Of a stretch of DNA of 64,000 nt, positions 55,621 through 64,000 are shown piece after piece. Where the stretch lies: contig CAMXCT020006445.1 of the NCBI GenBank assembly GCA_947184155.2, positions 662,723-726,722 of the forward strand, written 5' to 3'. The notes under the pieces were generated by a model. It made no database searches and had not been told where the DNA came from. It saw only the letters and a program-made list of their open reading frames with translations. The position numbers were made by a program, and so were the translations under genes. The stretch is from Cladocopium goreaui. Its lineage: Eukaryota; Sar; Dinophyceae; Suessiales; Symbiodiniaceae. Within the stretch, counting starts at the first letter, position 1; every line of letters starts with the position of its first letter.

Positions 55621-56550
55621 CTGCACTTCCCAGGTTTTCCCACTTTTCTATTTTCTAGCTACCCACTATCTTTCTAGGAACCCTAAACCCTGTAAAGCTA
55701 TCTTACCCTGTAGATAGCAAAAAAAACAATTAAGGTTTTTGGGCTATACTTAGATAGGGTTATAAACTCACTTGAAACTGAGGAGCACAACATCATTTTT
55801 TGTTCGGGAATTTACGTATCCGTATGCCCTTGATTCCTTAGCTGCCTTAGCTAACTTAGCTCCTAACCTCAGGATAGGTATTATCTAGCTAACATCTCGG
55901 TCAAGTATTCAAACGTTTCCAAGCATGAACCAACTGCATGGCTATGTTTGATGATCCTGGAAGTATCACTGAGTCAAACAAATTTTGAAGCTGGGGTTTG
56001 CCCAACGGTGCTTTTTTTGGGGTAATCATCGTTGTTCGTGGATGCCTAGATATGCCTAGTAACTGGTGTAAAATACTGACCGCGACTTTTTGCTTCCAGG
56101 ATCATCCAAGCACGTGGTTTAGACAAAAATCAGGCCGAACAAGGACACACATCGGGATTCAACGAAACAGATATATCAAACCACAACCAATCTTTGTTGA
56201 AACAATAACAGTACTGGTGATCTTGCAATTCCGGGATACGAAAACCCCACCTCTTTCAGATAGATTCTCAGTACGTAGCTGCTAGACAAAGGGATTGAGC
56301 CAGTGTGTCAAAGTGCTAAACTGGAAATATTGGAAATATTGGAACCAGGAATTTTGAACCAAATGATCTGGAAACGTCAGGAAGATCAGGAAGTGACCAA
56401 TCATACTGAAGCAACATAGTCAAAAATATATATTCTATCTGATTGAGCCACCCCCAGACTTTGCAAAAGGCTGACTGGCTGACCCAAAAGTGAAGGGCGA
56501 CCCAACATTGAAAGTGTCACCCGTTAACCATCCCATTTACCAATCATTAC

Positions 56551-56667
56551 CTGCATCTTTGCCTGAATTTCTCGGTTGAAATCTCCTGCGCCCTGGGTGT
56601 CCTGGCGCCAGGGAAGGCCAGCTGCAACCAACTGGAGTTCAACGTCGACTCCAAACAAGTCTCGCGC
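56551..56667 (-). CDS. Exon-like island E09
   Basis: ATGTGAG^GCG CGA ... ATG CAG^GTAATG with a consensus donor; 39 codons (ARDLFGVDVELQLVAAG.. NREIQAKMQ). One of the clearest islands. Confidence 0.68.
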
Positions 56668-56704
56668 CTCACATTTTTGGGTGGCTGGTTGGCAAGTTGA
56701 GAAA

Positions 56705-57250
56705 GTCAAGTGATGATTAGTCTCTATGTATCTTTATGTATATTAATTATATATACAGTACATATTCAATATATATATATATAATATGTATGTATATATA
56801 TACATACATGTATATATATACATACATATGGATGTATGTAAGTGCATATATATATATATATATATGTGAATGCGCATGCTGTATGTATATGTATAATATA
56901 TATATATTGACACGGACATTGTCTACATATATATATATAAATACTGTATAAATATATGTAAGTATGTATACATAGTCAGTAAGGAAAGAATGTAGGTATA
57001 AAGAAAATGAAGAGCCAATAATCAATGCCAAGACATCTCAAACATGGCATCTATCTATGGTTCTACAGTTCTACATATTGACTGATAAACTCATCGATTT
57101 ATTGCTCAGTCTATCTATCAACCAGTCAATCCATCGACTGTATCTATCCACCTTCCATCTATCTATCCATCTATCCAATGTCTGTCCAGCTATCCATTTA
57201 TTTATCATGGACTCGAATACTCCCGGAAGTCAAAGGTCACCATCATGTCC
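56705..57250. other. TA-rich and CTAT-rich simple sequence
   Basis: (TATA)n with CATACATA interruptions at 56750-56970 and CTATC-type repeats at 57100-57190. No gene seen. Confidence 0.6.
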
Positions 57251-57279
57251 AAATACAGAAAAGCCCAGTTCTAGCTGAC

Positions 57280-57344
57280 TGATGTAGCCGCTGCTTGATC
57301 AAGTTGTTGGTGGGGTGATTCCGAAGTCTCCACGACAAGGTGTT
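57280..57344 (-). CDS. Exon-like island E08
   Basis: GAATAAG^AA CAC CTT ... ACA TCA^GTCAGC; reads HLVVETSESPHQQLDQAAATS, helical and polar. Phase 1 in, 0 out. Confidence 0.58.
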
Positions 57345-57720
57345 CTTATTCGACAGACAATGAGAAAAGCACAAGAATATTTTAGTGACGGTAGAATCAC
57401 CAATAATCAAAAGACCACCTGATTTTTTATTGGCAAATAGTATTGAGGTATGACTGTATGACCCCAGCATGTGCTGGACATCCCAAGCGTAGGCCACAAT
57501 TCCAAGAATTCTGGAGCCCAGCCTGGAATCCCAATAACTTTCAAAACATAACCTCACACATACACCAAAACACCTGGGTTTGAGAATGTGCCTTGCTGAT
57601 TGGATGTATATTTATACTATATATCATTATATCACATATTTGTTATCCCTTTGATCCCCTGGACAAGTGGGGCACATTTCAAACGCCATGCCGCCATCGG
57701 CCACCGAGATACACTCGCAC

Positions 57721-57791
57721 GTCGTAAGGTGTGTTGCTTCCCAAGCCCACGTTCACCTCGGAAGCAAACCAACACACCAATGGCATCGATG
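57721..57791 (-). CDS. Exon-like island E07
   Basis: GTGGCCAG^C ATC GAT ... CGA C^GTGCGA, 23 codons (IDAIGVLVCFRGERGLG..), phase 2 in and 1 out. Confidence 0.55.
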
Positions 57792-58418
57792 CTGGCCACA
57801 CGGAATCATTTGCACATGGCGATGGAACATGGAAGACATCCTCAACTTAGGAAAAACAAACACATTTAGAAGAAAAACACGATGATAAAAATGTATAAAA
57901 ATGTGCATTATATAAGAGAAATCAGCCAGGATTTTTTCAGCCCGGGCTTATGAAATGACGCTGGTGGCGCGTCATCACTGGGCACACTGGTAGACCCCAT
58001 GATCTTGGACTAAAATATCATCCATTGATGGGAATCATAATGACTCATATCTCATATATGTGGACCTAGGACCTGAGTTGAAAAAAAACAACTTCATGTG
58101 TCACCATGTCTGCATCTTTTTCTGTGATACGTGATGTTATTCTTTATGATATCCCAATACCAGCTACAGTTACTGTCCAGTATGCTAGTCTTGGCAAAGC
58201 AAGAGACAACAGTGACCGCTACAATCTGCAATCAACGAAGAGCATATCAGATTCTCAGACCAGGGTAACATAACCATTTGGCTGTGAACCAGAAATCTGA
58301 CAAAGACTTGACCGATCGAATCAAAAGGTATCAAAAAAAGTGGTTCTCTCTCAGTCAAGAAACCACCCCATTGGCACCGTACCCTTGTTGCACCAATGCA
58401 GAACATGATCCCGTTTAC

Positions 58419-58464
58419 AGATTTTTCAGGCTTCGTGAGAAGACCGCCGAGACCGGCCAGTTTG
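58419..58464 (-). CDS. Exon-like island E06
   Basis: TTTGAAG^CA AAC ... AAT CT^GTAAAC; reads NWPVSAVFSRSLKN in the phase set by E05. A 76-codon plus frame overlaps and cannot be excluded. Confidence 0.42.
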
Positions 58465-58638
58465 CTTCAAAGTTGCAGTGCAGTTGGCAACATCACGATC
58501 ATAGCTAAAGCAACCTTGGCATTGCGAAACACGTGAAAAAAGGTGAACAGATCCAAGTCATATCCAAGAACAGTTGGTTTGTAAATGGATGTATATTAAT
58601 GGTACCATTACCATTTTAACTCAAAAGGATAACATTTC

Positions 58639-58686
58639 TCAAGATAGAGTCGCTGCAAGCTCTCACGATCATGGCTGAGCCATCCC
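58639..58686 (-). CDS. Exon-like island E05
   Basis: T-rich acceptor ending AGTCCCAG^GG GAT; reads GDGSAMIVRACSDSIL; candidate GA donor TTG A^GAAATG. Confidence 0.55.
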
Positions 58687-59071
58687 CTGGGACTGCTTGG
58701 TTAAAAAAAATAGGATAGTTTAAAATGGATAAACATTGAACATGGAGTATGATAATCACAACTATATTGGGTAGTAGAACCCCCGAACTAATCATCAACC
58801 AACTGTTTTTTCTTTTTTTAAACTGCACAAGTAATCCTCCCCCCAGTTATTGTGCAACCCTGAAAAATAAATTGTCAACATCCACCTTCCTCTCCCCTCT
58901 CTAAATATTCCGACATGTACCCATGTAATTAATTACATCTGGGTCCGCATTCTAGATCGGTTCCAAGCTTTTAAGTCTCTTATTTCATAAATCATTGGCA
59001 TTTACCAGATAGCTTTGAAGGTTCGAAAAACATTTTTAGGCACAGTTTTTCATGGGATTTCACTCAGATTC

Positions 59072-59116
59072 CGAGATCACAAAAGAACCGCCATGAATCC
59101 ATCATGATCAATTCAT
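59072..59116 (-). CDS. Exon-like island E04
   Basis: Begins at the family B acceptor TTTACCCAG^AT GAA TTG; reads (D)ELIMMDSWRFFCDL; ends CTC G^GAATCT (GA donor). Phase matches E03 and E05. Confidence 0.45.
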
Positions 59117-59332
59117 CTGGGTAAATTATAATATTTCACTAAGCTGAATTAAGGCCATTTAGGATGATTTCCATTATTAGCCATGATTCCAGGCTTCGGT
59201 CGCAGTGAGGTCGTGATGAAATTTACCCTCTGGTAATTTAACATAGCTATTGAAAATGACCATTTATAGTGGATTTGCCCATTAAAAATGGTGATTTTCC
59301 ATAGTTATGTTAGTTTACCAGAGGGTACCCAG
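59117..59332. mobile_element. TIR element family B, copy 2, with nested A
   Basis: The same TIRs and interior as copy 1, again with ATTCAT on both sides, but interrupted in its right TIR by family A copy 8. It lies exactly between two in-phase minus-strand islands (59329-59416 and 59072-59116), as a 212-nt intron. Confidence 0.85.
59224..59327. mobile_element. TIR element family A, copy 8, inserted in family B
   Basis: 104 bp. The TA of the family B sequence AAATTTACCCAG is duplicated around it (AAATTTA | element | TACCCAG), so the target is TA. The intact site is visible in family B copy 1. Confidence 0.9.
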
Positions 59333-59416
59333 ATTCATCTCCAGCACCATCCTCTGGATCTCCGGACCAAAACCGGAGGCTTCCCAGTTGTCATCTGCCT
59401 GGGCCTTTACCTGGAC
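59329..59416 (-). CDS. Exon-like island E03
   Basis: A pyrimidine-rich acceptor CTCTCCTTCCGCAG^GTC; 29 codons plus one base; reads VQVKAQADDNWEASG... with G at 45 percent of first codon positions, strongly coding-like. It ends ATG AAT CTG G^GTACCC inside the TIR of family B/A. Confidence 0.65.
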
Positions 59417-59671
59417 CTGCGGAAGGAGAGAGCCGAGCGACCTGGGGATGGGTCAAAACCGGAAAAAAAAAACATATTTGGTGCAATACACATCCATTCA
59501 CCAGCGATTTTAGGCTAGAGATATCACTTTACTAGCTGTGGAATCTGTTGCAAGAAGCCTTCTGTTACACCAACAAAAAAAATAGAAGTTTTGCGCACAA
59601 TTTCCAGGTGTGCAACGTTTCTACAGTATCTATTTTGGTGAATCCATAGGGGGAGTCCCTGGCAGCCAGGC

Positions 59672-59722
59672 CTGCCATGCATAGAAGCTGCACGCCTGAG
59701 CGGCGATGCGAAACTCAGCTGG
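59672..59722 (-). CDS. Exon-like island E02
   Basis: TAACAG^CCA GCT ... TGG CAG^GCCTGG (GC donor), 17 codons, reads PAEFRIAAQACSFYAWQ. Phase 0/0, compatible with both neighbours. Confidence 0.5.
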
Positions 59723-59817
59723 CTGTTAGGTATAGATTTTTTTTTATACAGATCGAACATGTATGAACAGCTGAGCATGTCCTTATGTACTACTCTATCA
59801 ATATCTATTACACTCCC

Positions 59818-62800
59818 GGGAACAAACGTGTCTCGGGCTACCGTTTCAGGTATCAACTAACATGTCCACTCTGTACCGGCGTTTTCCTGGGGAATGCATT
59901 GCAACTTTTTTTGGGACCATTGACCCAAAAACAGCTAACATGTCTCAGTTCCTGCAATTGGGGCCCTTGGATTTCGACCCTGATCTGGGATATGTTCGCT
60001 ATTTTTGGGGGATGGATTCAGCCAATAACCACTCACATATCTCAAAACCACATCCTCTGAAGAACACGGACACGTTAGGTGGACGCTTTCCATGGCCAGT
60101 CATCCAACCCTTAGTAAATGCAACTGGTTTCTGGAATGCACCCCCAATCTTCCTGCCCACCTACGAGCATCATCTATGATGCGCTCTTCCGGAAGGAGTT
60201 GGGACCCCTTTTTTCTCCACCGTTTTGTTATCAATGCAGTCTTTGATTTGAGCCCTATTGGGGTCTGGAAATAAGGATGCTGGGGCGTCCGGGGCGGTAG
60301 TCTTCTGGCAGTTTCCCGGGAACCCCCAGAGGGGGGACCACTTTCCCACTAACATGTCCGTTCTGGACTTTCAGCTAACACGTCTCAAGTATAGGGCATT
60401 TATCATAGCCTATGTTCACAGCAGCTATCCAATTTTTTTCCACAAAAAAAGTGGATACGTGTCTCGGGCTACCGTTTCAGGTATCAACTAACATGTCCAC
60501 TCTGTACTGGCGTTTTCCTGGATTGCCTGGGGAATGCATTGCAACTTTTTTTGGGACCATTGACCCAAAAACAGCTAACATGTCTCAGTTCCTGCAATTG
60601 GGGCCCTTGGATTTCGACCCTGATCTGGGATATGTTCGCTAATTTTGGGGGATAGATTCAGCCAATAACTACCACTCACATATCTCAAAACCACATCCTC
60701 TGAACAACACGGACACGTTAGGTGGACGCTTTCCATGGCCAGTCATCTAACCCTTACTAAATGCAACTGGTTTCTGGAATGCACCCCCAATCTTCCTGCC
60801 CACCTACGAGCATCATCTATGATGCGCTCTTCCGGAAGGAGTTGGGACCCATTTTTTCTCCACCGTTTTGTTATCAATGCGGTCTTTGATTTGAGCCCTA
60901 TTGGGGTCTGGAAATAAGGATGCTGGGGCGTCCGGGGCGGTAGTCTTCTGGCAGTTTCCGGGGAACCCCCAGAGAGGGGGACAATTTTTCCACTAATATG
61001 TCCATTCTGGATTTTCAACTAACATGTCTCAAGTATAGGGCATTTATCATGGCCTATGTTCACAGCAGCTAACGTATCCAAAAAAACACAAAAAAAAGCG
61101 GATACGTGCCTCGGGCTACCGTTTCAGGTATCAACTAACATGTCCACTCTGTACCGGCGTTTTCCTGGATTTCCTGGGGAATGTATTGCAACTTTTTTTG
61201 GGACCATTGACCCAAAAACAGCTAACATGTCTCAGTTCCTGCAATTGGGGCCCTTGGATTTCGACCCTGATCTGGGATATGTTCGCTATTTTTGGGGGAT
61301 AGATTCAGCCAATAACCACTCACATATCTCAAAACCACATCCTCTGAACAACACGGACACGTTAGGTGGACGCTTTCCATGGCCAGTCATCGAACCCTTA
61401 GTAAATGCAACTGGTTTTTGGAATGCACCCCCAATCTTCCTGCCCACCCACGAGCATCATCTATGATGCGCTCTTCCGGAAGGAGTTGGGACCACTTTTT
61501 TCTCCACCGTTTTGTTATCAATGCGGTCTTTGATTTGAGCCCTATTGGGGTCTGGAAATAAAGATGCTGGGGCGTCCGGGGCGGTAGTCTTCTGGCAGTT
61601 TCCCGGGGACCCCCAGAGGGGGGGACAACTTTTCCACTAACATGTCCATTCTGGATTTTCAACTAACATGTCTCAAGTATAGGGCATTTATCATAGCCTA
61701 TGTTCACAGCAGCTAACGTATTCAATGCTTTTTTCCACAAAAAGTGGATACGTGTCTCGGGCTACCGTTTCAGGTATCAACTAACATGTCCACTCTGTAC
61801 CGGCGTTTTCCTGGATTTCCTGGGGAATGTATTGCAGCTTTTTTTGGGACCATTGACCCAAAAACAGCTAACATGTCTCAGTTCCTGCAATTGGGGCCCT
61901 TGGATTTCGACCCTGATCTGGGATATGTTCGCTATTTTTGGGGGATAGAGTCAGCGAATAACCACTCACATATCTCAAAATCACATCCTCTGAACAACAC
62001 GGACACGTTAGGTGGACGCTTTCCATGGCCAGTCATCCAACCCTTACTAAATGCAACTGGTTTTTGGAATGCACCCCCAATCTTCCTGCCCACCTACGAG
62101 CATCATCTACGATGCGCTCTTCCGGAAGGAGTTGGGACCCCTTTTTTCTCCACCGTTTTGTTATCAATGCAGTCTTTGATTTGAGCCCTATTGGGGTCTG
62201 GAAATAAGGATGCTGGGGCGTCCGGGGCGGTAGTCTTCTGGCAGTTTCCCGGGAACCCCCAGAGGGGGGGACCACTTTCCCACTAACATGTCCATTCTGG
62301 ACTTTCAGCTAACACGTCTCAAGTATAGGGCATTTATCATAGCCTATGTTCACAGCAGCTATCCAATTTTTTTCCACAAAAAAAGTGGATACGTGTCTCG
62401 GGCTACGGTTTCAGGTATCAACTAACATGTCCACTCTGTACTGGCGTTTTCCTGGATTTCCTGGGGAATGCATTGCAACTTTTTTTGGGACCATTGACCC
62501 AAAAACAGCTAACATGTCTCAGTTCCTGCAATTGGGGCCCTTGGATTTCGACCCTGATCTGGGATATGTTCGCTATTTTTGGGGGATGGATTCAGCCAAT
62601 AACCACTCACATATCTCAAAACCACATCCTCTGAAGAACACGGACACGTTAGGTGGACGCTTTCCATGGCCAGTCATCCAACCCTTAGTAAATGCAACTG
62701 GTTTCTGGAATGCACCCCCAATCTTCCTGCCCACCTACGAGCATCATCTATGATGCGCTCTTCCGGAAGGAGTTGGGACCCCTTTTTTCTCCACCGTTTT

Positions 62801-63051
62801 GTTATCAATGCAGTCTTTGATTTGAGCCCTATTGGGGTCTGGAAATAAGGATGCTGGGGCGTCCGGGGCGGTAGTCTTCTGGCAGTTTCCCGGGAACCCC
62901 CAGAGGGGGGACCACTTTCCCACTAACATGTCCATTCTGGACTTTCAGCTAACACGTCTCAAGTATAGGGCATTTATCATAGCCTATGTTCACAGCAGCT
63001 AACGTATCCCCAAAAAAAAAAATCCACAAAAAAGTGGATACGTTTGTTCCC
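59818..63051. mobile_element. Five-copy array of a ~643-bp unit bounded by a 12-bp inverted repeat
   Basis: The array starts with GGGAACAAACGT (59818-59829) and ends with ACGTTTGTTCCC (63040-63051), a perfect inverted repeat. Between them GTCTCGGGCTACC-type unit starts occur at 59830, 60461, 61108 (as GCCTCGG), 61754 and 62395. Each unit carries CTAACATGTC four times. The first and last copies share diagnostic bases (GATGGATTC, GAAGAACACGG) not found in copies 2-4. Both strands hold short conserved frames, but copy 2 has a stop in the longest plus frame, so I do not call genes. Confidence 0.8.
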
Positions 63052-63276
63052 TAGAGAGTATATACAGTGTAATATAATATAATAAAATATTACATTATAT
63101 CATATTATATCATATTATATTATATTATATTGTATTGTATTATCTACTAGATTATACTAGTATGTATTTCATATGTAAAATATGATTCATATGAATCATA
63201 TGATATAGTTTTTAGATGTATTTCGTATGATAGGTTGATGGCGCATCAGCCTTTCTGGGGGCTGCCGTCTCTGATG

Positions 63277-63403
63277 TACAATGTGGGACCCCCCCAGTTT
63301 TGTAAACCCCATGAATACTATAGGTAATTATAGGTATCATAAACCATAGTTATTGAAGTTATAACCCAACTTAGCTATCGTAAACGGGGTGCCCCACCTT
63401 GTA
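63277..63403. mobile_element. TIR element family D, copy 3
   Basis: 127 bp, TACAATGTGGGACC ... GTGCCCCACCTTGTA. Confidence 0.75.
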
Positions 63404-63550
63404 CCTTTTGAAATTACGCATGTCCTATATTCCTATAGCTGAGAATAGAGTGAACATCAACTGAGACAAAGTGGGTATATATCATATATCTGAGTAGCTA
63501 GTGCTAGAAATCAACCCGCCCGATAACGCCATCATTTAAAGGCAAGTCAC

Positions 63551-63619
63551 CCAGGGATGCATGGCAGCCCAGTTCACGTCCACGTCGTACGGGCTGATAC
63601 CTTGGGAAACGCCACAAAT
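63551..63619 (-). CDS. Exon-like island E01 of the long minus-strand gene
   Basis: GGGGTCAG^ATT ... CCC TGG^GTGACT, 23 codons (ICGVSQGISPYDVDV..). Phase 0 in and out. This is the most upstream island seen; the true first exon is probably outside the window. Plus-strand reading is also open but has less codon-position bias. Confidence 0.5.
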
Positions 63620-64000
63620 CTGACCCCTGATGAAAGGTGATGGTTGATGATGGTTGCACTTCTTCTGGATGTCACTTAAAATGCAAGGGGGTTGCACTTC
63701 AAATATCTGAAATGTGAATCTTAGAGGGGCAACAATGTGCAAACATGTGCAAATGTTTGCAGTTTCGTTTGTGGTGGCTGTAGTATACAAGTGTCAAATT
63801 GATAGGAATTGGACTGGTTGGAAAGCAGCAAACTCAGGATGTAGTGGGTATAGAATATGGCCATGTCTGAAAATGGGTTTCTCCAACCAAGGGATTGCCT
63901 ACTGAAATTGACTGAAATCTTGAACCCATTGACCTGTTCCGCTCCAAAAGGGGGGCCGCCAAGATTGGTAGTTGATTTGTAGCTACAATAACTAGGGTTC

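Noticed and set aside
56010..56285. Plus-strand exon candidate (GCTTCCAG^G ATC ATC.., IIQARGLDKNQAEQG)
   Set aside because: Looks coding and has a fair acceptor, but has no compatible partner on the plus strand that I could find; left uncalled.
59785..62848. Conserved 105-146-codon plus frames in the 643-bp units
   Set aside because: Similarity among units reflects tandem duplication; one unit has a stop (after TATGTTCGC at about 60640) and minus frames are equally conserved.
1..64000. Dinoflagellate spliced-leader gene, tRNA or rRNA genes
   Set aside because: I looked for the conserved spliced-leader end (TTTTGGCTCAAG), tRNA-like cloverleaf ends and rRNA landmarks by eye and found none; only the retroelement primer site resembles a tRNA end.

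Overview
This looks like a nuclear genome window from a protist, most probably a dinoflagellate. The evidence is indirect: an AT-rich, repeat-packed background; many short GC-richer coding islands bordered by AG acceptors and by GT, GC or GA donors; many short terminal-inverted-repeat (TIR) elements; and a Ty1/copia polyprotein with a lysine/glycine-rich Gag tail. No spliced-leader, rRNA or tRNA gene was seen, so the taxon is an inference.

Layout. About fifty small exon-like islands run on the minus strand from 63619 down to a TAG stop at 976. Most neighbouring islands can be joined in compatible codon phase, and together they suggest one very long gene, or a few consecutive genes, with a disordered, partly coiled-coil product that I do not recognise. 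Islands are typically 25-170 nt; introns range from about 90 nt to about 22 kb. Splice sites were picked by eye, several islands are also open on the plus strand, and the first exon lies outside the window. Treat the model as a hypothesis for RNA-seq to test.

The largest intron (28815-50660) holds two big insertions. The first is a complete copia LTR retrotransposon on the minus strand (37129-50037) with 138-bp LTRs that look identical, 5-bp CAAAA target duplications, a tRNA-like primer site and a 2176-codon gag-pol frame. A foldback (giant palindrome) element at 37307-43372 sits inside its 3' end; its arms are about 2.6 and 2.9 kb and carry tandem hairpin repeats. The second is a 7.3-kb block (about 29.55-36.88 kb) of tandem repeats with three or more unrecognised reading frames, apparently splitting an older TIR element.

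At least six families of 100-130-bp TIR elements are scattered through the window. In four of them (A, B, E, F) the TIR places a GT near one end and an AG near the other, and several copies lie exactly between exon-like islands. They therefore look like introners, meaning transposons that bring their own intron boundaries. Satellites fill the rest: a 12-bp array with a 41-bp array (18.5-19.5 kb), a roughly 160-bp GC-rich array (34.6-36.3 kb), and five copies of a roughly 643-bp unit enclosed by a 12-bp inverted repeat (59.8-63.05 kb).
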